The position numbers and the translations under genes were made by a program. The notes beneath the pieces are model-generated. The model had not been told where the DNA came from. It worked only from the letters and a program-made list of their open reading frames with translations, and did no database searches. A stretch of 15,566 nt of DNA from NCBI GenBank assembly GCA_019689695.1, contig JADGHA010000045.1, positions 1-15,566 of the forward strand, in the 5' to 3' direction. The DNA is from Micromonosporaceae bacterium. GTDB taxonomy: Bacteria > Actinomycetota > Actinomycetes > Mycobacteriales > Micromonosporaceae. Below are positions 1 to 9,188 of this stretch, piece by piece (within the stretch, counting starts at the first letter, position 1; every line of letters begins with the position of its first letter).

Positions 1-255
1 GGGCTGGGCGTGCTGCGGATCGTCTCTGCTGTGGGCGACACCACCCCGAGTGACCGGGCGGCGATTCCGGCCGGCATGCTAGGGGGAGCCGTAGTGTGCC
101 TGGTGTTCCTGGCAGTGGCATACGTCGGCGACCGACACGACGTACGCCCGATGGTGGCCGGTGTGGCCCGCCGCCTGCGCCCCGGCGCCCGTCGGCAGCC
201 GGGGTCGCATAGCGGGCAAGGGTCGCCCGGCCGGAAGGAGGAGGTCGCGAGGTGA
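1..255 (+). CDS. C-terminal fragment of a membrane protein (possibly MurJ/MviN-like)
   Basis: The frame is open from the first base of the window and stops at TGA 253-255, so this is the 3' end of a gene that starts upstream. The visible 84 residues contain one clear hydrophobic segment (GMLGGAVVCLVFLAVAYVG, about residues 26-44), followed by a basic, Pro/Gly/Arg-rich tail that looks cytoplasmic. No catalytic motif is visible. The stop overlaps the GTG start of the glycosyltransferase gene, so the two are probably one operon. In related actinobacteria I recall a MurJ/MviN-type lipid flippase gene just before this glycosyltransferase; that identity rests on gene order, because the fragment is too short to show it. 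Confidence 0.6.
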   Translation, partial: GLGVLRIVSAVGDTTPSDRAAIPAGMLGGAVVCLVFLAVAYVGDRHDVRPMVAGVARRLRPGARRQPGSHSGQGSPGRKEEVAR

Positions 256-1472
256 CCCGGTGGACCGGGCGGGTCGTGCTGGTGCTGGCCTCCAGCACCG
301 GCGGGATCGGGCAGCACGTGGCGTCGCTGGCGGCCGGCCTGGCCGGGGCCGGCGCGGCGGTCACCGTGTGCGGCCCGGCCGAGACCGAGCAGCGGTTCCG
401 GTTCACCGCGCGCGACGCGGCGTTCGTTCCGGTGGAGATCCCGCCCGACCCGCGACCGGGCGACCTCCGCGCGGTGTCGGCGCTGCGGCGTGCCGTCGAC
501 GACGTCCGGGCCGACCTCGTGCACGCGCACGGCCTGCGCGCCGGCCTCGTTTCCGCGCTCGCCGGCTACCGCCGGCCCGGTGCTCGGCGACTCCGGCGCC
601 CGCTCGTGGTGACCTGGCACAACGCCGTCCTCGCCGGCGGCCCGCGCGGGTGGGCGGCCCGCACTGCCGAACGGATCGTGGCCCGCCGTGCCGACGTGAC
701 CTTGGGCGCCTCTGCCGACCTGGTGCGCCGGGCGGCCCGGGCCGGCGCCGCCGACGCCCGGCTGGGCGCGGTCGCCGCGCCCGCCCTGCCGCCGCCCACC
801 CGCTCCCCGGCCGCGGTCCGGGCCGAGCTGGGCGCCGGTGACCAGACGGTACCGGTGATCCTGTCGGTCGGCCGGCTGCACCCGCAGAAGGCGTACCCGG
901 TCCTGATCGAGGCCGCCGCCCGATGGCGGGACCTGACTCCACCGCCGGTGGTGGTGATCGCCGGGAGCGGGCCGAGCTACCCGCAGCTGGCGAACCTGAT
1001 CTCGGCCGCTCGGGCGCCGGTGACCCTGCTCGGACACCGCACGGACGTGGCGGACCTGCTCGCCGCGGCGGACCTGGCCGTGGTCTCCAGCCGGTGGGAG
1101 GCGCGGCAGCTGTTCGCCCAGGAGGCCCTGCGCTCCGGCACCCCGCTGGTCGCCACGGACGTGGGCGGTATCCCCGAGCTGGTCGGCGACGCCGCCGTCC
1201 TGGTGCCGCCCGGCGACCCCGATGCGCTGGACGCCGCGGTGCGCCGGCTGCTGGCCGATCCTGAGTTGCGTGCGGAGTACGCCCGGCGGGGCCGCGAGCG
1301 CGCCGACCAGTGGCCCACCGAGGAGGACGTGCTCGCGCAGGTCAGCGCCGTCTACGCCGAGCTGGCGCCCGCGCCGCCGCACCCGGCCGCGCCGCCAGCG
1401 GAACCGGCCGCGTCGGCCCCACCCGCCGCTGAGGCCGCGCCTGCCGGGGACGCTCGGGAGGTCGCCGGGTAA
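252..1472 (+). CDS. GT4-type glycosyltransferase (GT-B fold)
   Basis: A 406-residue protein with the two-domain layout of GT-B retaining glycosyltransferases. The N-terminal domain (about residues 7-180) has a glycine-rich acceptor-side loop (SSTGGIGQH, 14-22) and a HAHG motif at 91-94. The C-terminal domain (about 200-345) begins with SVGRLHPQKA (205-214), has an AGSG loop (237-240), and carries the E-x7-E motif of GT4 enzymes at E283 and E291 followed by GTPLVATDVGGIPEL. Such enzymes move a sugar from a nucleotide-sugar donor to an envelope or soluble acceptor; donor and acceptor cannot be read here. The last 35 residues are Pro/Ala-rich and probably disordered. The GTG start overlaps the previous stop and has a strong AAGGAGGAGG ribosome site at 235-244. 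It is followed by the membrane protein gene with a one-base TAATG overlap, which suggests a shared envelope role. Confidence 0.88.
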   Translation: MTRWTGRVVLVLASSTGGIGQHVASLAAGLAGAGAAVTVCGPAETEQRFRFTARDAAFVPVEIPPDPRPGDLRAVSALRRAVDDVRADLVHAHGLRAGLVSALAGYRRPGARRLRRPLVVTWHNAVLAGGPRGWAARTAERIVARRADVTLGASADLVRRAARAGAADARLGAVAAPALPPPTRSPAAVRAELGAGDQTVPVILSVGRLHPQKAYPVLIEAAARWRDLTPPPVVVIAGSGPSYPQLANLISAARAPVTLLGHRTDVADLLAAADLAVVSSRWEARQLFAQEALRSGTPLVATDVGGIPELVGDAAVLVPPGDPDALDAAVRRLLADPELRAEYARRGRERADQWPTEEDVLAQVSAVYAELAPAPPHPAAPPAEPAASAPPAAEAAPAGDAREVAG

Positions 1473-3673
1473 TGCACCTGCGCCGGTTCGCGCCCTACCT
1501 GATCGCCGTCGCCGCGGCGGCGGGCACGCTGGCCACCACGGCCGCGAGGCCTGCCACCGGGGCGTCGCACCAGCGCGTCGAGTACGTGGTGGTGGTGGGC
1601 GTGGCGGGCCTGCGCTGGGAGGATGTGGACCAGACGAATACGCCAACGCTGTGGGCGATGGCCGAGCGCGGTTCGATCGGCTCCCTCGCCGTCCGCTCCG
1701 GACACCATCCCACCTGCCCGGCCGACGGGTGGGTGACCCTGGGCGCCGGCAACTACGCCACGCGGAACCGGACCCCCGGAGGGGGATGCCCGCCCGCCGA
1801 GGTGAGGATCGAGCCGGCGTCGGGCGGCGGCGCGAAACTGCCCGACCAGCAGGACCTGGTCACGTACAACCGGTCCAAGCTGGCCTGGGGGGCGATGCCG
1901 GGCGCGCTGGCGGAGTCGGTGCGCTGCACCGTCGCGGTCGGGCCGGGTGGCGCGGTCGCCGGGGCGCGGCCGTTCGGGCGGGTGGACCGGTACGTGGGAG
2001 TCCTGCCCGCCGACCCGGCCAGGCTGTTGTCCCAGTGCGTGCTGAGCATCGTGGACCTGGGTGAGGTCTCGGCCGACACCCCGGCCGGTCGGGCGGCCCA
2101 GGCCCGCGCGGTGGACCGCGCGCTGGCCACGGTGCTCGCTGCGCGCCCCGATCGGTCCCTGGTCATCGTCGGCGGGGTGGCCGACACCGGGGGCACATCG
2201 CGGCTGCATGTGGCGATCGCGGACGGGCCCGGCTGGGATCGCGGCTGGCTCACCTCGGCCAGCACCGGGCGCACCGGCTACCTGCAGCTGGTCGATATCG
2301 CCCCGACCGCGCTCGCGGCGCTGGGCAAGCCGGAGCCGCCGCAGCTGTTCGCCGGGCACCCGGCCCAGCGGGTCGAGGGCCGCAGCACGGACCTGAAGGC
2401 GGCGGTCACCGGCCCGGCCGACGCCGACCGGGAGGCCGGCGCACAGCGCGGGATCGTCCGTTGGTTCACTGGCATGCTCGTGCTGTTCCAGTTGCTCCTG
2501 CTCGCCGGCACAGTGCCGCTGCTGCGTCGCGCCCGGGGCTCAACGGGCTCAACGGGGCCCGCCGGCCCGCGCCCGGTCCCGCGGCGGCTGATCGCCGCGA
2601 TGGAGGTCCTGCTGGTCGCCGCCGCCCTGGCCATTCCCGCGGCGCTTGCCGCCGACGCGGTGCCGTGGTGGCGTACGGACCTGCCTGGCCTGGTCTTCGG
2701 AGCCACCGCGCTGGCCATCCTGGCCGTGGCCACCACCCTGGTGGTGGTCAGCCCGGCGTTTCGTTCCACGCTCGGGCCGATGCAGGTGGTGGCCGCCGCC
2801 GCTGCCGTCGTCGTCGGCGTCGACCTGCTCACCGGGGCGCAGCTGCAGCTCAACGGCGTGGCCGGCTACTCGGCGCTGGAGGGCGGCCGGTACGCCGGCG
2901 TGGGGACCATTGGTCTCGGCGTGTTCACCGCGGGCATCCTGCTCGCCGCCGGCTGCCTGGCCCACCGCGTGCCGCGCCTCTGGCGCCCGCCGGTGCTGGT
3001 GCTGGTCGGCGGGGTCGGCGTGGTCATGGTCGGCAGCCCGTACCTGGGCGCGGACACCGGCGGCGCGGTGGCGTTGACCGCGGGGGTGTGCCTCGCGGTC
3101 GCGCTCTCCGCCGGCGGCTGGCTCACCTTCCCCCGGCTGGCCTGGGCCACCCTGGCCGGGCTGGCGGTGACCGCCGGTTTCGCCGTGGTCGACCTGGTCC
3201 GGCCGGAGCAGGAGCGGGGCGAGCTGGGCCGGTTCCTGCACCGGGTCAGCGAAGGGTCGGCCGGGCTGGCCGTGCAGCGCTCGGGTGCGGCGAACATCCT
3301 GGCGCTGGTCGGCAGCCCGCTGACCATCCTCGCCGTGGCCGCCGCGTTCTTCTGCTGGTTCGCGCTGCTGCAGCCGTGGGGCGGCCTGAAGCGGCTGTAC
3401 GGCCTGCACCCGACGATCCGGGGCGCGGTGGCGGGCACCGCGGTGGCGACGGTCATCGGCGGCGTGCTCGGCGGCGCCGCGCTCACGGTGGCTGGCGCGG
3501 CCGCGGCGACCGCCGTGCCGCTGGCCACCCTCGCCGCGCTCCGGGTGCTCGGCCACGCGTCGGAGCGCACCCACCTCCCGGTCGCGCCACCGGACATCCC
3601 GATCCCGGCCCCGCGCGAGATCGCCCTCCCGGGCCTGCGCGATGTCGCCACCGCACCCCGCCACCCCGCCTGA
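1472..3673 (+). CDS. Large membrane protein with alkaline-phosphatase-like outer domain
   Basis: A 733-residue protein. Residues 6-25 form an N-terminal signal anchor. Residues 37-300 form an extracytoplasmic domain resembling the alkaline phosphatase/sulfatase fold: VVVGVAGLRW at 40-49, NTPTL at 56-60, CPADGWVTLGAGN at 82-94, and a C-terminal strand-turn DIAPTALAALG at 275-285. The usual Asp/His metal ligands are not obvious, so activity is uncertain. From about residue 329 come roughly ten hydrophobic segments (about 329-351, 372-395, 404-428, 434-455, 474-496, 504-522, 527-548, 555-575, 606-632, 647-690). The loop QLNGVAGYSALEGGRYAGVG (458-477) recalls a conserved loop I associate with uncharacterised actinobacterial and firmicute membrane proteins. 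ATG overlaps the previous TAA by one base, with GGGAGG at 1457-1462 as ribosome site. A role in modifying or moving an envelope lipid or glycan made with the upstream glycosyltransferase is inference. Confidence 0.75.
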   Translation: MHLRRFAPYLIAVAAAAGTLATTAARPATGASHQRVEYVVVVGVAGLRWEDVDQTNTPTLWAMAERGSIGSLAVRSGHHPTCPADGWVTLGAGNYATRNRTPGGGCPPAEVRIEPASGGGAKLPDQQDLVTYNRSKLAWGAMPGALAESVRCTVAVGPGGAVAGARPFGRVDRYVGVLPADPARLLSQCVLSIVDLGEVSADTPAGRAAQARAVDRALATVLAARPDRSLVIVGGVADTGGTSRLHVAIADGPGWDRGWLTSASTGRTGYLQLVDIAPTALAALGKPEPPQLFAGHPAQRVEGRSTDLKAAVTGPADADREAGAQRGIVRWFTGMLVLFQLLLLAGTVPLLRRARGSTGSTGPAGPRPVPRRLIAAMEVLLVAAALAIPAALAADAVPWWRTDLPGLVFGATALAILAVATTLVVVSPAFRSTLGPMQVVAAAAAVVVGVDLLTGAQLQLNGVAGYSALEGGRYAGVGTIGLGVFTAGILLAAGCLAHRVPRLWRPPVLVLVGGVGVVMVGSPYLGADTGGAVALTAGVCLAVALSAGGWLTFPRLAWATLAGLAVTAGFAVVDLVRPEQERGELGRFLHRVSEGSAGLAVQRSGAANILALVGSPLTILAVAAAFFCWFALLQPWGGLKRLYGLHPTIRGAVAGTAVATVIGGVLGGAALTVAGAAAATAVPLATLAALRVLGHASERTHLPVAPPDIPIPAPREIALPGLRDVATAPRHPA

Positions 3674-3871
3674 CCAGCGACGCACGCGCCGCGGCCGCGA
3701 CGACGCGGTGACAGCGCCGCCGGCCGGTGGCGGCGGAGGGTCCGGGCGACACGCGAGCGGTGCACAGGGGCGGCGGGCCGGGGTGAGGTGTTACCGTGGA
3801 ATCCCGTGGATCGCGCGGTCACGCAGTCGTACCGCCGGTCACCCTGACCAAGTTGACGACCACGGGAGCGC
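3674..3871 (+). promoter_or_regulatory. Probable pyrG promoter region
   Basis: A 198-base gap between the membrane protein gene and pyrG, the first real gap in the window, so pyrG probably starts its own transcript here. A TANNNT-type -10 candidate TACCGT lies at 3792-3797, placing a start near 3804 and giving a leader of about 70 bases. I see no good -35 hexamer at the right distance, which is common in actinobacteria. GGGAG at 3864-3868 is the likely ribosome site. No clear terminator hairpin for the upstream operon is visible. I did not see the run of G at the transcript start used for CTP-sensing attenuation at Bacillus subtilis pyrG. Confidence 0.35.
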
Positions 3872-5619
<1,748 letters not shown>

Positions 5620-5623
<4 letters not shown>

Positions 5624-6213
5624 CCGACCCCGACGAGTACCGCGTCGTCTCCCGGCAGGAGCAGTTCCGCGGCCCGGTGTTCACCGTGGTCACCGACCAG
5701 GTGCGGATGCCGTCCGGGCGGACCGTGCCCCGCGACTACGTGGAGCACATCGGCGCGGTCGGGGTGGTCGCCCTGGACGCGCACGGCAGGGTGGTGCTGG
5801 TCCACCAGTACCGGCACCCGCTGCGCGACCACTTGTGGGAGCTGCCGGCGGGCCTGGTCGACATGGACGGCGAGGCGCCGCACGCGACCGCCCTGCGGGA
5901 GCTGGCCGAGGAGGCGGACCTGTACGCCGGCCGCCTGGACCTGCTGCTGGACATGCGGACCTCGCCCGGCTACTCCACCGAGCGGATCCGCATCTTCCTC
6001 GCCAGGGACCTGACCCCGGTGCCGGAGGCGGACCGCCACGAGCGGCACGACGAGGAGGCCGGGATGCAGGCGCGGTGGTTCGACCTCGACGAGGCGGTCC
6101 GCATGGTCTTCGCCGGCGAGATCACCAACGGCCCGGCAGTGGCCGGCCTGCTCGCCGCCGCCCGCGCCCGCGACGAGGGCTGGCGGCCGCTGCGCCCCAC
6201 CGGCTCCGCCTGA
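5620..6213 (+). CDS. Nudix hydrolase, ADP-ribose pyrophosphatase type
   Basis: A 197-residue protein of the ADP-ribose pyrophosphatase group, expected to cleave ADP-ribose to AMP and ribose 5-phosphate. The core has HQYRHPLRDHLWELPAG at 62-78 and a Nudix helix ending in RELAEEADL at 93-101. E94, E97 and E98 supply the metal ligands, with E85 at the box start. Two details differ from the textbook box G-x5-E-x7-REUxEExGU: the spacing from G78 to E85 is six residues, and the near-final glycine is Asp100. The HDEEAGM stretch at 143-149 matches the second acidic loop of ADP-ribose pyrophosphatases. The ATG overlaps the pyrG stop (ATGA) and has no good ribosome site of its own, so it is probably translated by coupling. 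M. tuberculosis has the same pair (Rv1699-Rv1700). Confidence 0.9.
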
Positions 6214-6227
6214 CCGGGCGACCGTGA

Positions 6228-6253
6228 CGGCCGGCGTTGCGCGGTGCCGGCCG
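6228..6253. terminator. Hairpin between convergent genes, likely bidirectional terminator
   Basis: CGGCCGGC (6228-6235) pairs perfectly with GCCGGCCG (6246-6253) around a 10-base loop. It sits in the 42-base gap between the Nudix stop and the stop of the minus-strand SnoaL-like gene. There is no T-run on either side, as is usual for actinobacterial terminators. Position and symmetry suggest it serves both genes. Confidence 0.55.
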
Positions 6254-6255
6254 GG

Positions 6256-6804
6256 TCAGACCTCCGGGTTGCCGTTCGCCGACGTCGGTGAGATCGCCGC
6301 CGCGACGTCCCAGTGCTCGACGACCTTGCCGTGCTTGTCCACCCGGAAGATGTCGACGAGCTTGGTGCCGAGCTCGGTGTAGACCGGCACCGCACCGGTG
6401 GCCAGCGAGTGGGTGATGACGAAGTCGCACTCCGCGAAGACCCGCCGGATGTCGATGTGCGCGTCCGGGAACGCGGCGGTGAAGCTCTCCACGAACGCGA
6501 TGAAGGCGTCGAAGCCGTTGGCGGCCAGCGGGTTGTGCTGGATGTACTCGTCGCCGCCGTAGAGCTGGACCGCCCGGCGCGGGTTCTTGTCGTTGAACGA
6601 CATCGTGTAGAACGCCACCACGTTGCGCTTGTTGCGCTCCAGCTGGTGCTTGCTGCGGGCGCATGCCGCGGACCCGCGGTCGCCGCTGAACGGCACCGGA
6701 TCCGCCTGCGCGTCGCCGTGGTGCACGACGACGAGGCCCAAGCTCATGCTCAGCGCGGCGAGCACGGCGGCGGCGAGCGCGCGCACCGGCGTGATGACCT
6801 TCAT
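6256..6804 (-). CDS. Exported SnoaL-like protein (NTF2-like fold, COG4922 type)
   Basis: A 182-residue protein with a Sec-type signal peptide: MKVITPVR, then a hydrophobic stretch at about 9-27, then an Ala-x-Ala cleavage site with cutting expected after A34 (AQA before DPVP). The mature part matches the predicted SnoaL-like aldol-condensation family as I know it: NKRNVVAFYTMSFNDKNP (58-75), YIQHNP (87-92), a DIFR strand (151-154) and GKVVEHWDV (159-167), ending in a SANGNPEV tail like the family's usual SAN-N ending. SnoaL-like domains are small cone-shaped alpha+beta barrels; enzymatic activity is not established for most members. The start is chosen at 6804 because GGAGGAA (6808-6814, minus strand) lies just before that ATG and a signal peptide follows directly; an upstream in-frame start adds 23 unrelated residues. 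It is the only clear minus-strand gene in the housekeeping block, which may mean later insertion. Role unknown. Confidence 0.82.
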   Translation of the reverse strand: MKVITPVRALAAAVLAALSMSLGLVVVHHGDAQADPVPFSGDRGSAACARSKHQLERNKRNVVAFYTMSFNDKNPRRAVQLYGGDEYIQHNPLAANGFDAFIAFVESFTAAFPDAHIDIRRVFAECDFVITHSLATGAVPVYTELGTKLVDIFRVDKHGKVVEHWDVAAAISPTSANGNPEV

Positions 6805-6807
6805 GGC

Positions 6808-6814
6808 TTCCTCC
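6808..6814 (-). promoter_or_regulatory. Ribosome binding site that fixes the SnoaL-like start
   Basis: On the minus strand the sequence reads GGAGGAAGCC then ATG. This near-perfect Shine-Dalgarno, with five bases between GGAGG and the ATG at 6804, decides the start against the longer open frame beginning at 6873. Confidence 0.75.
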
Positions 6815-6816
6815 GT

Positions 6817-6830
6817 AGATCGATCGATCT
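6817..6830. repeat. 14-bp perfect palindrome in leader of SnoaL-like gene
   Basis: AGATCGATCGATCT is its own reverse complement over all 14 bases and lies 12 bases upstream of the SnoaL-like ATG, immediately before its ribosome site. It is A/T-richer than its surroundings. The position suits an operator blocking transcription or ribosome access. It could also be a chance run of GATC/TCGA words; nothing in the window identifies a cognate repressor. Confidence 0.45.
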
Positions 6831-6997
6831 GAGTAGGCAAGACATGATGGCCTGGCGACGGCGCCCGCACCACAGCCCGCCCGCCCGGCGGAAGCCTTTC
6901 TTGCCGAGCCGTGGCGCCCAGGTGGCGTCCGACACAGTGTCAGCGACGGGCGGGGATGGTTGACGCAATGGTGACCAGCCGGGGGGCGCACGGTATC

Positions 6998-7003
6998 TAC
7001 ACT
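6998..7003 (+). promoter_or_regulatory. -10 element of a probable leaderless ald promoter
   Basis: TACACT fits the actinobacterial TANNNT -10 consensus. Exactly six bases (TCGCGC) separate it from the GTG at 7010, so transcription would begin at the first base of the start codon. There is no purine-rich ribosome site before that GTG. No convincing -35 is seen. A small 5+1+5 inverted repeat, GACACAGTGTC at 6931-6941, lies further upstream and could be a regulator site. Confidence 0.5.
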
Positions 7004-7009
7004 TCGCGC

Positions 7010-8125
7010 GTGAAGGTGGCAATCCCACGCGAGATCAAGAACAACGAGTACCGGGTGGCGATCACCCCGGCCGGCGTCCACGAGTTCGTCCGCGCCGGCC
7101 ACGAGGTCTACGTGGAGGCCTCTGCCGGAGCCGGGTCGTCCATCGCCGACGCCGACTTCGCCCACGCAGGAGCCACGATCCTGCCGAGCGCGGACGACGT
7201 CTGGGCCGAAGGCGACCTGATCCTGAAGGTCAAGGAGCCGGTCGCCGAGGAGTACCACCGGATGCGCCCGGGCCAGGTGCTGTTCACCTACCTGCACCTG
7301 GCCGCGTCGAGGGAGTGCACCGAGGCGCTGCTGCAGCGACGGGTGGTCGGCATCGCCTACGAGACGGTGGAGACGCCCGACGGTGCGCTTCCGCTGCTCG
7401 CCCCGATGTCCGAGGTGGCCGGCCGGCTCGCCCCGCAGGTCGGCGCGTACCACCTGATGAGCTCCGGTGGCGGCCGCGGCATCCTGGTCAGCGGCGTCTC
7501 CGGCGTGTACGCGGCCAAGGTCGTGGTGATCGGCGCCGGCGTCTCCGGGATGAACGCCGCGGCGATCGCCCTCGGCATGCAGGCCGAGGTGCTGCTGCTG
7601 GACAAGAACATCAACAAGCTGCGCCAGGCGGACGCGATCTACCAGGGGCACCTGCAGACCGTCGCGTCCAACGCGTACGAGATCGAACGGGCCGTGCTCG
7701 ACGCGGACCTGGTCATCGGCGCGGTGCTGGTGCCCGGGGCCAAGGCGCCCAAGCTGATCTCCAACGAGCTGGTCTCGCGGATGCGGCCGGGCAGCGTGCT
7801 GGTGGACATCTCGATCGACCAGGGCGGCTGCTTCGAGGACTCGCGACCGACCACGCACGCCGACCCGGTCTACCGGGTACACCAGTCGCTCTTCTACTGC
7901 GTGGCGAACATGCCCGGCGCGGTGCCGCACACCAGCACGTACGCGCTGACCAACGTCACGCTGCCGTACGCGCTGGAGCTGGCCAACCACGGCTGGCGAG
8001 ACGCGCTGCGCCGAGACCGGGCGCTCGCTCTCGGGCTGAACACGGTGGACGGGCACATCGCCTACGGGCCGGTGGCGGAGGCGCACGGCATGTCCAGCGT
8101 GAAACTGGACGAGGTTCTTGCCTGA
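7010..8125 (+). CDS. ald: Alanine dehydrogenase
   Basis: NAD-dependent reversible conversion of L-alanine to pyruvate, ammonia and NADH. It is used to feed on alanine, to make alanine from ammonia, and to rebalance NADH. At 371 residues it equals the M. tuberculosis enzyme, and the key positions fall at the same numbers: K75 (KVKEP), H96 (TYLHLA), the GxGxxG loop GAGVSG at 175-180, the NAD-ribose aspartate D198, and D270 (SIDQGGCFE). Family features GALPLLAPMSEVAGRLAPQV and AVLVPGAKAPKL are intact. The GTG at 7010 is chosen because homology begins there and the promoter geometry is leaderless; the longer frame to 6911 adds 33 residues with no family similarity. The end overlaps xerD by eight bases, so xerD probably lies on the ald transcript. 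Confidence 0.96.
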   Translation: MKVAIPREIKNNEYRVAITPAGVHEFVRAGHEVYVEASAGAGSSIADADFAHAGATILPSADDVWAEGDLILKVKEPVAEEYHRMRPGQVLFTYLHLAASRECTEALLQRRVVGIAYETVETPDGALPLLAPMSEVAGRLAPQVGAYHLMSSGGGRGILVSGVSGVYAAKVVVIGAGVSGMNAAAIALGMQAEVLLLDKNINKLRQADAIYQGHLQTVASNAYEIERAVLDADLVIGAVLVPGAKAPKLISNELVSRMRPGSVLVDISIDQGGCFEDSRPTTHADPVYRVHQSLFYCVANMPGAVPHTSTYALTNVTLPYALELANHGWRDALRRDRALALGLNTVDGHIAYGPVAEAHGMSSVKLDEVLA

Positions 8126-9041
8126 GCGGTTGCACCAGGTCGTCCGGGCCTACCTGGACCACCTGACTGTGGAGCGCGGGCTGTCCGGCAACACCCTCGC
8201 CGCGTACCGCCGGGACCTCGCCCGCTACGTCGACGCGCTCGCCGCCGCCGGCGTCACCGAGATCGGCCAGGTCACCGAGGCGGACGTCGCCGCCCACCTG
8301 GCCCGGCTGCGCGAGGGGGACGAGGAGCATCCGCCGCTGGCCGCCGCGTCGGCCGCGCGGGCGGTCGTCGCGGTCCGCGGGCTGCACCGCTTCGCGCAGC
8401 GGGAAGGGTGGGCCGCGGCGGACCCGGCCCGGGACGTGAAGCCGCCGGCGCTGCCGCGGCGACTCCCCAAGGCGCTCGACGTCGACCAGGTCTTCCGGCT
8501 GCTCGCCGCCCCCGGCGGGGACGGGCCACTGGCGCTGCGGGACAAGGCGCTGCTGGAGTTCCTGTACGGGACGGGGGCGCGGATCTCGGAGGCGGTCGGG
8601 TGCGCGGTGGACGACCTCGACCTGGACGCCGGCGCGGTCGCGCTGCACGGCAAGGGCGGCCGTACCCGGGTGGTACCGGTCGGGGCGTACGCGTGCCAGG
8701 CGTTGCAGGCCTACCTGGTGCGGGGCCGGCCGGCGCTGGCGGCCGAGGCCACCCGGCCCAACCGGGGTGCGGTCTTCCTCAACGCCCGGGGCGGTCGGCT
8801 GTCCCGGCAGGGCGCATGGGCCGTCCTGCGAGAGGCCGCCGCCCGAGCCGGCGTGCCCGCCTCGCCGCACACGCTGCGCCACTCGTACGCCACCCACCTG
8901 CTCGACGGCGGGGCGGACATCCGGGTCGTGCAGGAGCTGCTGGGCCACGCCTCGGTGACCACGACGCAGGTCTACACGCTGGTCACCGTGGAGCGGCTGC
9001 GCGAGGTCTACGCCACCTCGCACCCGCGGGCGCTGGCCTAG
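8118..9041 (+). CDS. xerD: Tyrosine recombinase XerD
   Basis: Chromosome-dimer resolvase that acts with XerC at dif under FtsK control. It has 307 residues with an N-terminal SAM-like core-binding domain (about 5-95: YLDHLTVERGLSGNTLAAYRRDL) and a C-terminal catalytic domain (about 115-300). All catalytic residues are present: R155 (TGARISE), K179 (GKGGRTR), H251 and R254 (HTLRHSYATHLL), H277 (LLGHASVTTTQVYT) and the nucleophile Y286. The VQELLGHASVTTTQVYT block favours XerD over XerC or a phage integrase, as does the position next to the parA-scpAB cluster. The start is TTG at 8118 with GAGG at 8111-8114 only three bases away; TTG at 8130 is a possible alternative. Translation is probably coupled to ald. 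No dif site was recognised in the window. Confidence 0.93.
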   Translation: MPERLHQVVRAYLDHLTVERGLSGNTLAAYRRDLARYVDALAAAGVTEIGQVTEADVAAHLARLREGDEEHPPLAAASAARAVVAVRGLHRFAQREGWAAADPARDVKPPALPRRLPKALDVDQVFRLLAAPGGDGPLALRDKALLEFLYGTGARISEAVGCAVDDLDLDAGAVALHGKGGRTRVVPVGAYACQALQAYLVRGRPALAAEATRPNRGAVFLNARGGRLSRQGAWAVLREAAARAGVPASPHTLRHSYATHLLDGGADIRVVQELLGHASVTTTQVYTLVTVERLREVYATSHPRALA

Positions 9042-9129
9042 CCGCGCGATGGCGGCAACCGACCGGCGGGACCAGGCGTCTTTCCCCGACACGCCGTCCA
9101 CAGACCACGTGGCAGAGTGCCGCGTGGCG

Positions 9130-9135
9130 TACAGT
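9130..9135 (+). promoter_or_regulatory. Candidate -10 element for parA
   Basis: TACAGT matches TANNNT and lies in the 209-base gap between xerD and parA. It would give a leader of roughly 110 bases carrying the hairpin at 9164-9188. There is no recognisable -35 at 16-19 bases upstream, so this is a weak call. Confidence 0.3.
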
Positions 9136-9163
9136 CGGGCAACGGCGCGGTTTGGCGACATCC

Positions 9164-9188
9164 GGGCCGGGGGCGACAACCCCGGCCC
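9164..9188 (+). terminator. Strong hairpin between xerD and parA
   Basis: GGGCCGGGG (9164-9172) and CCCCGGCCC (9180-9188) form a perfect nine-base-pair G/C stem around the seven-base loop GCGACAA. It lies about 120 bases after the xerD stop and 62 before the parA start, with no T-run. It may end the ald-xerD transcript. If the 9130 promoter is real, it is instead a structured element in the parA leader. Confidence 0.5.

Noticed and set aside
2461..3711. 416-residue plus-strand open frame inside the large membrane protein gene
   Set aside because: Its composition is Arg/Gly/Pro/Ala only, typical of an off-frame reading; the membrane protein frame has clear transmembrane structure over the same bases.
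3853..3858. TTGACG as a -35 for pyrG
   Set aside because: It is only 13 bases before the pyrG start codon, so no -10 and start could fit before the gene.
6960..6965. TTGACG as the -35 of ald
   Set aside because: It lies 32 bases before the TACACT element, much too far for a 16-19 base spacer.
6911..7009. Longer N-terminus for ald
   Set aside because: The extra 33 residues have no family similarity, the 371-residue form matches known enzymes exactly, and a -10 element overlaps the extension.
6122..8086. 654-residue minus-strand open frame opposite ald
   Set aside because: It covers both the SnoaL-like gene (in another frame) and the verified ald gene. Its translation is Arg/Gly/Val/His-rich without motifs, as expected for the complement of high-GC codons.
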